64,000 nt of DNA, taken from assembly GCA_902560245.1 (NCBI GenBank), contig CACELK010000007.1, forward strand, positions 1-64,000. The letters run 5' to 3'. This stretch comes from an uncultured Pelagibacteraceae bacterium. GTDB taxonomy: Bacteria; Pseudomonadota; Alphaproteobacteria; Pelagibacterales; Pelagibacteraceae. Below are positions 34,851-42,280 of this stretch, one piece after another. Every line of letters begins with the position of its first letter. The stretch's first letter is position 1. The notes beneath the pieces were generated by a model. That model was not told the DNA's origin. It saw only the letters and a program-made list of their open reading frames with translations, and did not search any database. The position numbers and the translations under genes are program-made.

Positions 34851-35603
34851 TTATCTATTAATAATTTTGTAGAACTGCTCAACTCTTTCAAGAAATTTAT
34901 TTTGATAATTTATAAGAACGTTTCCCTCAATTGTGAAATCTTGAAATAATCTATCGACAGTACAAATTAAAATTACTCCTTGAGTAATTTTTGAATTGTA
35001 TACTGTATTATGTGCGAGAGAATAAGCGCCAATTTGTAAAAAATAATCCTCAATATACTCCTCTTTTTTTGGTTTATTACTTTGTTTAAAATCTAAAATT
35101 GACTCTTTCCCATCATAAATTCCAATACAATCTGCGGTTCCAGCATACTTTCCTGGAAAATAAACTGTAGCTTCTGCCCCCCAAACCTCCGTAAGTTTAT
35201 TTTTTAAACCATTATCAATAATTTGATTAGCCATTTTTTTTGATCTTTCCTCTTCCTCAAGCAAATCTAAGTTTAATTTTCCTAATAAATATTGCTCTAT
35301 ATAGAAATGCATAGAGCTACCTCTGCTAGATGCTTCATTTTTTATTCTATTTGCTTCTTTGTGCCCTACTCTTTGTTTCCACGCCTCAATAGCTGCTTTA
35401 TCTTCTTCGCTTTGAGTTATTTTAAGTATAGTTGTAACGCTAGGTAAATTTGATCCATCTAAGCTATAATGTCTTGAGCCATTAATTAAAGACCGGGTAG
35501 ATTTTGGATATGTAAATTTATTATTCCATTCCATAGGTTTGTTTATAAAAGCATTTGGATAGAAATTAAAATTAATTTTTAAGCTGGTTTGAACGTTCAC
35601 CAA
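34851..35603 (-). CDS. PD-(D/E)XK exonuclease, MGME1/phage-exonuclease-like
   Basis: The protein is 250 residues from ATG 35603, or 227 from the internal Met at 35534. It has the order of a RecB-type PD-(D/E)XK nuclease: SSMHFYIEQYL (His99), WGAEATVYF (Glu144), GTADCIG (Asp158), ILDFKQSNK (Asp171, Lys173) and DYFLQIGAYSLAH (Gln190, Tyr194). Spacing and the G-T-x-D plus D-x-K-x-S motifs resemble mitochondrial MGME1 and related phage exonucleases. A single-strand DNA end-trimming role is inferred. The 5' part overlaps rmuC by 32 bases if the long start is used. It sits between rmuC and sbcB. Confidence 0.75.
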   Translation of the reverse strand: MVNVQTSLKINFNFYPNAFINKPMEWNNKFTYPKSTRSLINGSRHYSLDGSNLPSVTTILKITQSEEDKAAIEAWKQRVGHKEANRIKNEASSRGSSMHFYIEQYLLGKLNLDLLEEEERSKKMANQIIDNGLKNKLTEVWGAEATVYFPGKYAGTADCIGIYDGKESILDFKQSNKPKKEEYIEDYFLQIGAYSLAHNTVYNSKITQGVILICTVDRLFQDFTIEGNVLINYQNKFLERVEQFYKIINR

Positions 35604-36630
35604 ATTTTTCTACATTTTCTGACTTAGTGGCAATTTCAACCTGTTCGGGATCTTTGATGTTTTCTAATATTCTAGTAATTGATCTTGCGTCTTTACCGAA
35701 GCTATCTACAACAGCCATTGACTCTTCAAGTTTTTTTCTTAGAACCAAAATATTATCAAAATGTCTAGAAAATCTATTTGTTATATTTTTAAGATGATCA
35801 TAAATTTCTGTTGCATGTTTTTGTACTTGAAGGCTTTGAAATCCCATTTGTAAAGATTGAAGATAACCAGATAAATTATTTGGACCCATTATAGTAACCT
35901 TATATTTCTTCATCAATTCTTGAGTTAATAATTCTTTAGTGATCGGATCTTGATAATTGACTAATTCTAAAAATAAACTCTCAGTTGGAGCGTAGACAAT
36001 CGCGAAGTCAACAGTTTTTGGGGGAACTATATACTTTTCCATAACACTCTTTGCCTTTTCTTTAAAAGCTCTTGCAAGTTTTGTTCTTGCGTCAGAGATT
36101 GCTTTTTTATCATCATCTTGGTGAGCATCTTGAATAGCCTTGAACTTTTCAATAGGAAAGTGGCTATCTACTGGGACTAAAATTCCATCTTGGAGTTTTA
36201 TAGCAAATTCAATATTTTGACCTGTATCCTCTTTCATTTTAACGTTCGAAAGATATTGTGAAGATGGTAATAAATCTTTAATTAAAGATCCTAAACTGAA
36301 CTCTGCTAGAGTTCCATATTTTTTTACACCAGCTAAAATTTTATTTATTCCTTTTTGGCTTTCATTTAAACTTTCAACTTGAGAATTAAATGCAGCAACT
36401 TTTTCGTTAACAGATGTCAATGTTTGCGTCATATCTCTTGTTACATCCTTTGATAGTGAATTAAATGAAGCTGTCATAGTGTTAAATGAGCTGTTTATAC
36501 TCTCTTTCAAATTGTTTATATCTTGAGTATTATCTCTAGGTTCTTGTTTGTTTTTTCTATCAGAAATTAATAAGTACATAACAATACTTACTAAAATTAA
36601 AATTATATATAGTAACGAATCTTGCAGCAT
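35572..36630 (-). CDS. rmuC: DNA recombination protein RmuC homologue
   Basis: The 352-residue protein has an N-terminal membrane helix (residues 5-22), a coiled-coil region (about 35-95) and the RmuC core. Core motifs are LIKDLLPSSQYLSNV, GILVPVDSHFPIEKF (with Asp/His), KYIVPPKTVDFAIVYAPTESLFLEL, VTIMGPNNLSGYL and a C-terminal helix. RmuC limits recombination at inverted repeats in E. coli and is predicted to carry a nuclease-like core. It overlaps the adjacent MGME1-like nuclease and follows hisG with a two-base gap. Confidence 0.93.
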   Translation of the reverse strand: MLQDSLLYIILILVSIVMYLLISDRKNKQEPRDNTQDINNLKESINSSFNTMTASFNSLSKDVTRDMTQTLTSVNEKVAAFNSQVESLNESQKGINKILAGVKKYGTLAEFSLGSLIKDLLPSSQYLSNVKMKEDTGQNIEFAIKLQDGILVPVDSHFPIEKFKAIQDAHQDDDKKAISDARTKLARAFKEKAKSVMEKYIVPPKTVDFAIVYAPTESLFLELVNYQDPITKELLTQELMKKYKVTIMGPNNLSGYLQSLQMGFQSLQVQKHATEIYDHLKNITNRFSRHFDNILVLRKKLEESMAVVDSFGKDARSITRILENIKDPEQVEIATKSENVEKFGERSNQLKN

Positions 36631-36632
36631 TA

Positions 36633-37319
36633 CTATGATAATAAGTTTAATACTCTTTTAATTCCAATCTTTTTTAGTGAAAGTTTTGATAACATTAAAC
36701 AAGCTTGAGATTTAAGTATTTCACCATCCTTTAGAATCCTCAAGTTATTAGCTTTCAGAGTTGCTCCGGTACTAGTTATATCAGATATAATTTCAGCAGT
36801 TCCAGTAAATGGTGCAACTTCGGTACTTCCTAGACTTTTTACTATTTGGAATTGGGTTACACCCTTTGAATATAAAAATCCTCTAGTTAAATTTTCATAT
36901 TTTGTTGAAACTCTTAGAAGTCTTTTTTTCTTTTTTTTAAACTCATCTGCTACCTCGTCTAAATCTAACAAAGTTTGAACATCAAGCCATAAATCTGGAA
37001 TAGCCAAAACTAAATTTGCTATACCAAAATCATATTTTTTAATTATTTTAATTTTATTTTGAGTATTTATCTCACTTTCTTTTAGTAGATCTAAACCAGA
37101 AACACAAATATCAACAGTGCCAATAGATAGTGCATCAATACATTCTCTAGCATGAAGGTAAATTATTTTAATATTTGGAAAGTTTTTAATTTTTCCAAAT
37201 AAATCTCTCTCACCTCTTTCAGAAAATAATTTAAGTTTTTTTCTTTTAAAAATATTTAAAGTATCTTTTTTTAATCTTCCTTTAGATGGAATGCCTATAT
37301 TAATAATATTTTTAATCAT
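36633..37319 (-). CDS. hisG: ATP phosphoribosyltransferase catalytic subunit (short form)
   Basis: HisG begins histidine synthesis by joining ATP and PRPP. The 228-residue length is the short form, which lacks the regulatory domain and needs HisZ. Motifs are IGIPSKGRLKK near 8-18, DICVSGLDLL near 73-82, LRVSTKYENLTRGFL near 114-128 and the PRPP-binding loop DITSTGATLKANNL near 181-194. The start overlaps the hisZ stop by four bases. Together with hisZ this fits a HisGS-HisZ octameric enzyme. Confidence 0.96.
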   Translation of the reverse strand: MIKNIINIGIPSKGRLKKDTLNIFKRKKLKLFSERGERDLFGKIKNFPNIKIIYLHARECIDALSIGTVDICVSGLDLLKESEINTQNKIKIIKKYDFGIANLVLAIPDLWLDVQTLLDLDEVADEFKKKKKRLLRVSTKYENLTRGFLYSKGVTQFQIVKSLGSTEVAPFTGTAEIISDITSTGATLKANNLRILKDGEILKSQACLMLSKLSLKKIGIKRVLNLLS

Positions 37320-38365
37320 AAATACATATTAACTGCTGCACCGACTGCAGATATTTTTTTTAAACCAAGATTATTAGTAAGTTCATCATATCTACCTCCA
37401 GAAATGAAATTTTTGTAATTTTTTTTTGATTGAATATCAATCGAAAAAATTAACGAGCTATAAAATTCAGAATTGGTGACATTTGAAGTTAAAAATTTAA
37501 TTTTTATATTCTTACTTTTAAAACTTTTAATTGGAAAATAATCTTTAGACACAATAATATTTAAAGCATTTTTTTTAAAAAAATTGTTTAATACTTTTGA
37601 TGCCTCTGAAATATCACAATTAATTTTTAGAAACTCTTTAATTATTTTTGTGTTCACTCTGCCAGTTGCTGTTATTCTTGGATCTTTTATTTTCGTATCA
37701 AATCTATCTAAAATTTCTTTATAAGTTCTACCTGCTACTTGATTTAAACTATTAAATTTTCTCATCTTAATATATCTAAATTTGTCGGCTTCTACAAAAA
37801 CTGGATCAATATCTAAATTGGTCTCTAATCTTTTCAGCAATTCGTTAAAATATTTTTGATTCCAATAATGTCTTTTAAGTCTTCTTTTCCATCTTAACGG
37901 AATGTTAAGTTTGTCGATTAATAAATAAAATAGTTCTACATTTCCTATTTTAAGAATTGCTTTTTTAAAATTTATTTTTTTTAAAATTTTAATTGATGTA
38001 TCAATTATTTCTTTATCCTCTTTTTTCTTATTTTTAGAACCTAAAATTTCATAACCTATCTGATCTTTAATTATACTATCTCTGTTATTATATGTCTTTC
38101 TAAAAGCTTCTCCAATATAACACACCTTCTTTTTACTATTAAATTTATTTTGAACATACCTTAGCACAGAAGAAATAGTTAGGTCGGGTCGTAAACAAAG
38201 TTCTTTTCCATTTAGGTCATAAAAAGAAAATATAAATTTTCTGAAATTTTCACCAGATCTTTGGAGTATGTATTTACTTTCTAAAACTGGTTCTAATTCA
38301 ATGCTTTTAAAACCCTTGGATTTTATAATATTAAGAATTGTTTCAGATAATTTTTTTGGTTTCAT
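37316..38365 (-). CDS. hisZ: ATP phosphoribosyltransferase regulatory subunit HisZ
   Basis: HisZ is a catalytically inactive relative of histidyl-tRNA synthetase that activates short HisG. The 349-residue protein has the class II motif-like segments LELEPVLESKYILQRSGENFRKFIFSFYDLNGKELCLRPDLT and KVCYIGEAFRKTYNNRDSI. The tail reads ISGGRYDELTNNLG. It lacks the anticodon-binding domain of true HisRS. It lies between hisS (23-base overlap) and hisG (four-base overlap), so the three are one operon. Confidence 0.9.
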   Translation of the reverse strand: MKPKKLSETILNIIKSKGFKSIELEPVLESKYILQRSGENFRKFIFSFYDLNGKELCLRPDLTISSVLRYVQNKFNSKKKVCYIGEAFRKTYNNRDSIIKDQIGYEILGSKNKKKEDKEIIDTSIKILKKINFKKAILKIGNVELFYLLIDKLNIPLRWKRRLKRHYWNQKYFNELLKRLETNLDIDPVFVEADKFRYIKMRKFNSLNQVAGRTYKEILDRFDTKIKDPRITATGRVNTKIIKEFLKINCDISEASKVLNNFFKKNALNIIVSKDYFPIKSFKSKNIKIKFLTSNVTNSEFYSSLIFSIDIQSKKNYKNFISGGRYDELTNNLGLKKISAVGAAVNMYL

Positions 38366-39677
38366 TGATTAAATTTTCAAAATTTGTTGATATTTCTTCA
38401 CCAGTTCTTAAATTTTTTAATTTTATTTCTCTATTTTTTATTTCATTATCTCCATAAAAAATAACACATGGAGATTGAATTTTGTTAGCATACTCCATCT
38501 GTTTTTTTAAATTACCATTCCCAGGATAAATTTCTGAGCTAATATTGGCCTCTCTAAGTTTGTTTAAAATTTTGATATACTCGCTTATATTATTTTGATC
38601 GAATAAACATATAATTACCGGATTTATTCGACTTATGTCAAAATTTTTCTTTTGCATAAGTGCATATACAAATCTATCAATACCAATCGATATTCCTGTT
38701 GCAGGACTATCTATATTTCCAAAATTACTAACAAGGTCATCATATCTACCCCCTCCACCAATTGAACCAAATTGAATTGTTTGGCCATTTAAATTTTTAA
38801 CCTCAAAGTTTAAATTTACCTCAAAAATTGGTCCCGTATAATATTCCAGTCCTCTTATAATTGATGGATCAAATTTATAATTAGTGAAGTTATAAGCCTT
38901 AAATATTTTTATAATTTCTTTCATATCTTCAGTTTCAGGAGAGTCATTTTTTAATGTATCCTCAATAATTTTTATTTGATCACTTTTAAGTTTTGCTCCT
39001 TTTGTGTAATCTCCAGATTTGTCTTTTCTACCTTCTCCTAAAAGCTTTTTAACTTCATTCCATCCTAATCTTTCTATTTTATCTAAAGCACGAAGAGTTG
39101 CTAAAATTTGCTCTTTTGAATTAACTTTCAATTTTTTAAATAGTCTGTCTGTTATATTTCTTGAAGATATTTTTACTGTAAAATCATTTTTATTTAGTCC
39201 ACACTTTTCTAAAACCTCTGATATTAGTACGCATAATTCAGCATCAGCCTGTAAATTTTTCGTACCAACATAATCTGCATCAAATTGTAAAAATTCTCTA
39301 AACCTACCTGGTCCTGGTTTTTCGTTTCTCCAAACAGTACCAAGTTGATAACGTTTAAAGGGTTTAGGAATTGAATTAAAATTCTTAGCAACATACCTAG
39401 CCAATGGTGCTGTAAGGTCATAACGTAGTGAAATCCATCTATTTTCGTCTTTAAATGAAAAAACTCCCTCTCCTGGTCTTTCTTTGTCAGGTAGATATTT
39501 CCCTATACTTTCAGTATATTCAAAACTTGGAGTTTCAAGATATTGAAATCCATATTTTATCATTACCTCTTTTATTTTAGAAATAACAAAATCTCTAATT
39601 AAGAGTTCTTTTTCTTGTCTATCATCAAAACCTGAAGGTAATTCCTTAGGAGGTTTTAATTTTTTTTCTTTTTTCAT
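38343..39677 (-). CDS. hisS: Histidyl-tRNA synthetase
   Basis: From ATG 39677 (MKKEKKLKPPKELPSGF) the 444-residue protein has class II motif 1 around RDFVISKIKEVMIKYGF and motif 2 TVWRNEKPGPGRFREFLQFDAD. The HisRS signature blocks RGLEYYTGPIFE and GSIGGGGRYDDLV follow, with motif 3 ATGISIGIDRF. The frame continues upstream through the tRNA-His gene, which is an accident of reading. Motif 2 WRNEKPGPGRF is the variant of the alphaproteobacteria whose tRNA-His has A73. The ATG lies only four bases after the tRNA CCA end. Confidence 0.96.
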   Translation of the reverse strand: MKKEKKLKPPKELPSGFDDRQEKELLIRDFVISKIKEVMIKYGFQYLETPSFEYTESIGKYLPDKERPGEGVFSFKDENRWISLRYDLTAPLARYVAKNFNSIPKPFKRYQLGTVWRNEKPGPGRFREFLQFDADYVGTKNLQADAELCVLISEVLEKCGLNKNDFTVKISSRNITDRLFKKLKVNSKEQILATLRALDKIERLGWNEVKKLLGEGRKDKSGDYTKGAKLKSDQIKIIEDTLKNDSPETEDMKEIIKIFKAYNFTNYKFDPSIIRGLEYYTGPIFEVNLNFEVKNLNGQTIQFGSIGGGGRYDDLVSNFGNIDSPATGISIGIDRFVYALMQKKNFDISRINPVIICLFDQNNISEYIKILNKLREANISSEIYPGNGNLKKQMEYANKIQSPCVIFYGDNEIKNREIKLKNLRTGEEISTNFENLINETKKII

Positions 39678-39681
39678 TTCT

Positions 39682-39758
39682 TGGTACACGGGGACAGATT
39701 CGAACTGTCGACCTTCGGTTCCACAAACCGCTGCTCTAACCAACTGAGCTACCCGTGC
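39682..39758 (-). tRNA. tRNA-His (anticodon GUG)
   Basis: The minus strand folds as a complete cloverleaf of 77 bases with an encoded CCA. Acceptor arms are GCACGGG and CCCGUGU, giving a G1-U72 pair, and the D-stem is GCUC/GAGC. The anticodon loop UUGUGGA holds GUG, and the T-stem GACAG/CUGUC closes the loop UUCGAAU. The base before G1 is A, and the discriminator is A73. It therefore lacks the encoded G-1 and C73 found in most bacterial tRNA-His. A TATAAA box lies 13 bases upstream. Confidence 0.96.
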
Positions 39759-39809
39759 TCCTTTTATTGTTTTATACTAAATGTGGTTAATTTTAAATTT
39801 ATAAAATGA

Positions 39810-39944
39810 TTAAATAGCTAGCTTGCAGCCAGCATGAAAATGATGTCTGTGATTTAAATCAAAGAATTTAATATTATCAATCATGTTTGATCTAATAGCA
39901 TCATAAATTTCAAATGCAAGGATGAATTGTATAGGAATAAACAT
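39810..39944 (-). CDS. Candidate short protein of 44 residues
   Basis: The 237-base gap between tRNA-His and cspA has a frame from ATG 39944 to TAA giving MFIPIQFILAFEIYDAIR, then a middle segment and the end RHHFHAGCKLAI. The last part is rich in His with one Cys (R-H-H-F-H-A-G-C-K), an uncommon composition for random AT-rich sequence and suggestive of metal or haem contact. No clear ribosome-binding site is visible (GGAG lies about 20 bases up). I do not recognise a family. It may be a real gene or a chance frame. The rest of the gap holds nothing else that I can support. Confidence 0.42.
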   Translation of the reverse strand: MFIPIQFILAFEIYDAIRSNMIDNIKFFDLNHRHHFHAGCKLAI

Positions 39945-39995
39945 AGCTTATTAAAAAACTTGTAATACTCCTATACAAATGTATTTGAATTAGAA

Positions 39996-40205
39996 TTAAG
40001 AGGTTTTTTGCAGTTTTACTGCTGAAGGACCTTTTTCTCCGTCTTCAACTTCAAATGATAATTCGTCACCTTCATTAAGAAACTTTAAACCTGCATCTCT
40101 AACTGCTGAAGCATGAACGAATACATCTTTTTCACCGTCACTTCGTTCAATGAAACCGTAACCTTTTTTTCCATTGAACCATTTTACTTTACCTTTTAGA
40201 CTCAT
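39996..40205 (-). CDS. cspA: Cold-shock domain protein
   Basis: The 69-residue protein is a single cold-shock domain: [17 protein letters not shown] (RNP1 near 12-20), DVFVHASAV (RNP2 near 27-35) and [15 protein letters not shown]. Such proteins bind single-stranded RNA and act as RNA chaperones. The gene stands alone on the minus strand with a 110-base upstream region to tRNA-Phe. A purine-rich AAAGAAAGAG lies ahead of the ATG as a ribosome-binding site. A hairpin (AAGCT, loop, AGCTT) sits in the leader. Confidence 0.95.
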   Translation of the reverse strand: MSLKGKVKWFNGKKGYGFIERSDGEKDVFVHASAVRDAGLKFLNEGDELSFEVEDGEKGPSAVKLQKTS

Positions 40206-40233
40206 TTTACTCTTTCTTTTAGTTATTTAACTT

Positions 40234-40250
40234 AAGCTAAAATTTAGCTT
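40234..40250 (-). repeat. Inverted repeat in the cspA leader
   Basis: AAGCTAAA-A-TTTAGCTT lies about 30 bases before the cspA ATG. As RNA it would form a short hairpin with a seven-base loop. This may be part of a cold-responsive leader or a regulator site. It is weak evidence. Confidence 0.35.
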
Positions 40251-40314
40251 GCAAGTAATTATTAGATTTTACAATTGAATGCAAGATTTATTAAATTTAA
40301 TTCTTTAGAATTTA

Positions 40315-40389
40315 TGGTGCCTCGGGAAGGATTCGCACCTCCGACACAAGCCTTTTCAGGGCTCTGCTCTACTCCTGAGCTACCGAGGC
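40315..40389 (-). tRNA. tRNA-Phe (anticodon GAA)
   Basis: The minus-strand cloverleaf of 75 bases has acceptor arms GCCUCGG/CCGAGGC, discriminator A and encoded CCA. The anticodon arm is GAGCC-CUGAAAA-GGCUU with anticodon GAA, and the T-loop contains UGCGAAU. It lies five bases after the infA stop on the same strand, so it may be excised from the hisD-infA transcript. Confidence 0.95.
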
Positions 40390-40394
40390 AAATA

Positions 40395-40610
40395 CTAAAA
40401 TCTAAATATAATTCTACCTTTTGTAAGATCATAAGGGGTAACTTCTACTGTCACATTGTCACCTTGTAAAACTCGAATTCTATTTTTTCTTAATTTACCA
40501 GCTGTGTGCGCTATTACAATATGATTGTTTTCTAATTGCACTCTAAACATAGCATTAGGAAGTAAATCAATCACTTTTCCTTTAAATTCTAATAAGTCTT
40601 GTTTTGACAA
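40395..40610 (-). CDS. infA: Translation initiation factor IF-1
   Basis: IF-1 (71 residues, typical length) blocks the A site of the 30S subunit during initiation. The OB-fold sequence [40 protein letters not shown] and [13 protein letters not shown] is nearly invariant across bacteria. It follows hisD with a one-base gap on the same strand and is in turn followed by tRNA-Phe. Confidence 0.97.
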   Translation of the reverse strand: MSKQDLLEFKGKVIDLLPNAMFRVQLENNHIVIAHTAGKLRKNRIRVLQGDNVTVEVTPYDLTKGRIIFRF

Positions 40611-40611
40611 T

Positions 40612-41889
40612 CTAACTTCTCCTCATTCTAGATTTTATACTTTGAGCATGTCCATACAACTGTTCAAACTCGGAAAGAGTTATAGCTGGATTTCCAATTT
40701 TTTCTACCCCTAATTTACTAAGTGTAACAACAGATATTTTTTTAATAAATTCATCTATATTTAATCCTGAACTAAACTTTGATGAACCAGATGTTGGAAG
40801 AACATGATTTGTACCAACTGTATAATCTGATGCGCTCATAGGAGTATATTTGCCATTACATATACTTCCCGCATTAAATATTTTCTTTTCATACTTTTTA
40901 AAATTTTTTAAATTTAATTCTAAATGTTCTGGAGCTATTTCATTGATTATGATTGATATTAACTTATCATCTTTTACAAATATTATTAAGCCATTTTTTT
41001 TTAATGATTTAGTTGCTATTTCTTTTCTAGGTAAAAATTTTAAAAATTTAACTAAGCCCTTATTTACTTTTTTTATTACTTTTTTATCTTTTGTAATTAA
41101 TATTGATTGACTATCAGGGTCATGTTCTGCTTGAGATACTAAGGAAGTTATTATTTGGTTAATATTGGTATTTTTATCAGCTAAAACACATATTTCAGAA
41201 GGACCAGCATACATAGTTTCTGTACCTACTATCTTACCAGATAATTGTCTTTTAGCTTCTGCAACGAACTTATTTCCAGGTCCAATAATTTTATTTACTT
41301 TATGTATAAACGCCAAACTCGCGATTGCCTGAGCACCTCCCATCGAATAGATTTCTTTAATTCCAACTTTTTTTGCAGCATATAAAACTGCTGGATTTAA
41401 TTTTCCATTTATTTTCGGAGTTGCTAAAATAATCTTTTTTACTTTAGCTAGTTTTGCAGGAATTGAATTCATTAGAAGAGTTGAAGGAAGATTACCAGGC
41501 ACATAAATTCCAACGGACTCTATCGGTACAAATTTATACTCTAGTTTATTCTTATATTGATCAATATATAAAATTTTTTTGTTTGTCGCTTTAGTTTGTT
41601 GCAAATGAAATTTGCAAATTCTAGAGTAGGCATAGTCAATTGCTTTCTTCACTTTGGGATCTAATCTTCTAATTGATTTATTAATTTTATTATATGAAAG
41701 CTTAATTTCTTTATTTTTACTTAATTTTGTTTCATATTTAGCTAATGCTTTATTTTTATTTTTTTTAATATCTTTTAAAATTTTTGTTACAATTTTAACA
41801 TTATCTTTATCTTGAATTCTTCTTTTTTCTAAAAAGCTTCTAATTTTATTTATATTGCTTTTTTTGTTACAATTAATTATTTTTATCAT
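40612..41889 (-). CDS. hisD: Histidinol dehydrogenase
   Basis: HisD makes histidine from histidinol in two NAD-linked oxidations with a zinc ion. The 425-residue protein has [18 protein letters not shown], the [14 protein letters not shown] block, [16 protein letters not shown] and SEICVLAD. The zinc/substrate region [12 protein letters not shown] and PEHLELN follow, then [15 protein letters not shown] near the end. It lies between a DUF2948 gene (17-base overlap) and infA. This is separate from the hisS-hisZ-hisG operon about 2 kb away. Confidence 0.97.
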   Translation of the reverse strand: MIKIINCNKKSNINKIRSFLEKRRIQDKDNVKIVTKILKDIKKNKNKALAKYETKLSKNKEIKLSYNKINKSIRRLDPKVKKAIDYAYSRICKFHLQQTKATNKKILYIDQYKNKLEYKFVPIESVGIYVPGNLPSTLLMNSIPAKLAKVKKIILATPKINGKLNPAVLYAAKKVGIKEIYSMGGAQAIASLAFIHKVNKIIGPGNKFVAEAKRQLSGKIVGTETMYAGPSEICVLADKNTNINQIITSLVSQAEHDPDSQSILITKDKKVIKKVNKGLVKFLKFLPRKEIATKSLKKNGLIIFVKDDKLISIIINEIAPEHLELNLKNFKKYEKKIFNAGSICNGKYTPMSASDYTVGTNHVLPTSGSSKFSSGLNIDEFIKKISVVTLSKLGVEKIGNPAITLSEFEQLYGHAQSIKSRMRRS

Positions 41890-42280
41890 ATTCTGTAATT
41901 TGATCAGTTAGTTCAATATCTATAACTTCTGCGTTGAGTGTTATAAATCTATTATTGGAAAATAAAAGCACTATCTCGTAATTATTATCCTTTTTTAAAA
42001 GATCTATAGCTAAAATTTCAAATATTTCATTTTTGTCACTATATTTAAAGTTGTTTAATTTTGTAGAAATTATATGTGCAAATTTAATTATTGAATTAAT
42101 CCTTCTATTACTCTTTTTTACTTCCTTTTCGTGTCTTTCGACCAAAATTAAAAAAATTTTGTTTTTTGGTAAATATTTTAATTCGCTAGACTTAATTTTT
42201 CCTTCTGAAACGAGTGCTGATATATAAGATAAATCTTTTGGAGACTGGCAGGTTATTTTTTTTAAAAACTTCTTATCCAT
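41873..42280 (-). CDS. DUF2948 family protein
   Basis: From ATG 42280 the protein is 135 residues. It resembles the DUF2948 proteins found between murA and hisD in many alphaproteobacteria. Typical features are SPKDLSYISALVSEGKIKSSELKYLPKNKIFLILVERH near the N-terminus and an [10 protein letters not shown] ending. The function of the family is unknown. It overlaps the murA stop by eight bases and the hisD start by 17 bases, so it is translated with them. Confidence 0.75.
   Translation of the reverse strand: MDKKFLKKITCQSPKDLSYISALVSEGKIKSSELKYLPKNKIFLILVERHEKEVKKSNRRINSIIKFAHIISTKLNNFKYSDKNEIFEILAIDLLKKDNNYEIVLLFSNNRFITLNAEVIDIELTDQITEYDKNN

Noticed and set aside
34851-35603. Cas4-like identity for the PD-(D/E)XK nuclease
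   Set aside because: There is no CRISPR array or cas gene in the window, and the Cys cluster of Cas4 is absent.
39678-39743. Upstream extension of hisS by 22 codons
   Set aside because: This stretch is the tRNA-His gene read in the wrong sense of meaning; the HisRS family begins near MKKEKKLKPP at 39677.
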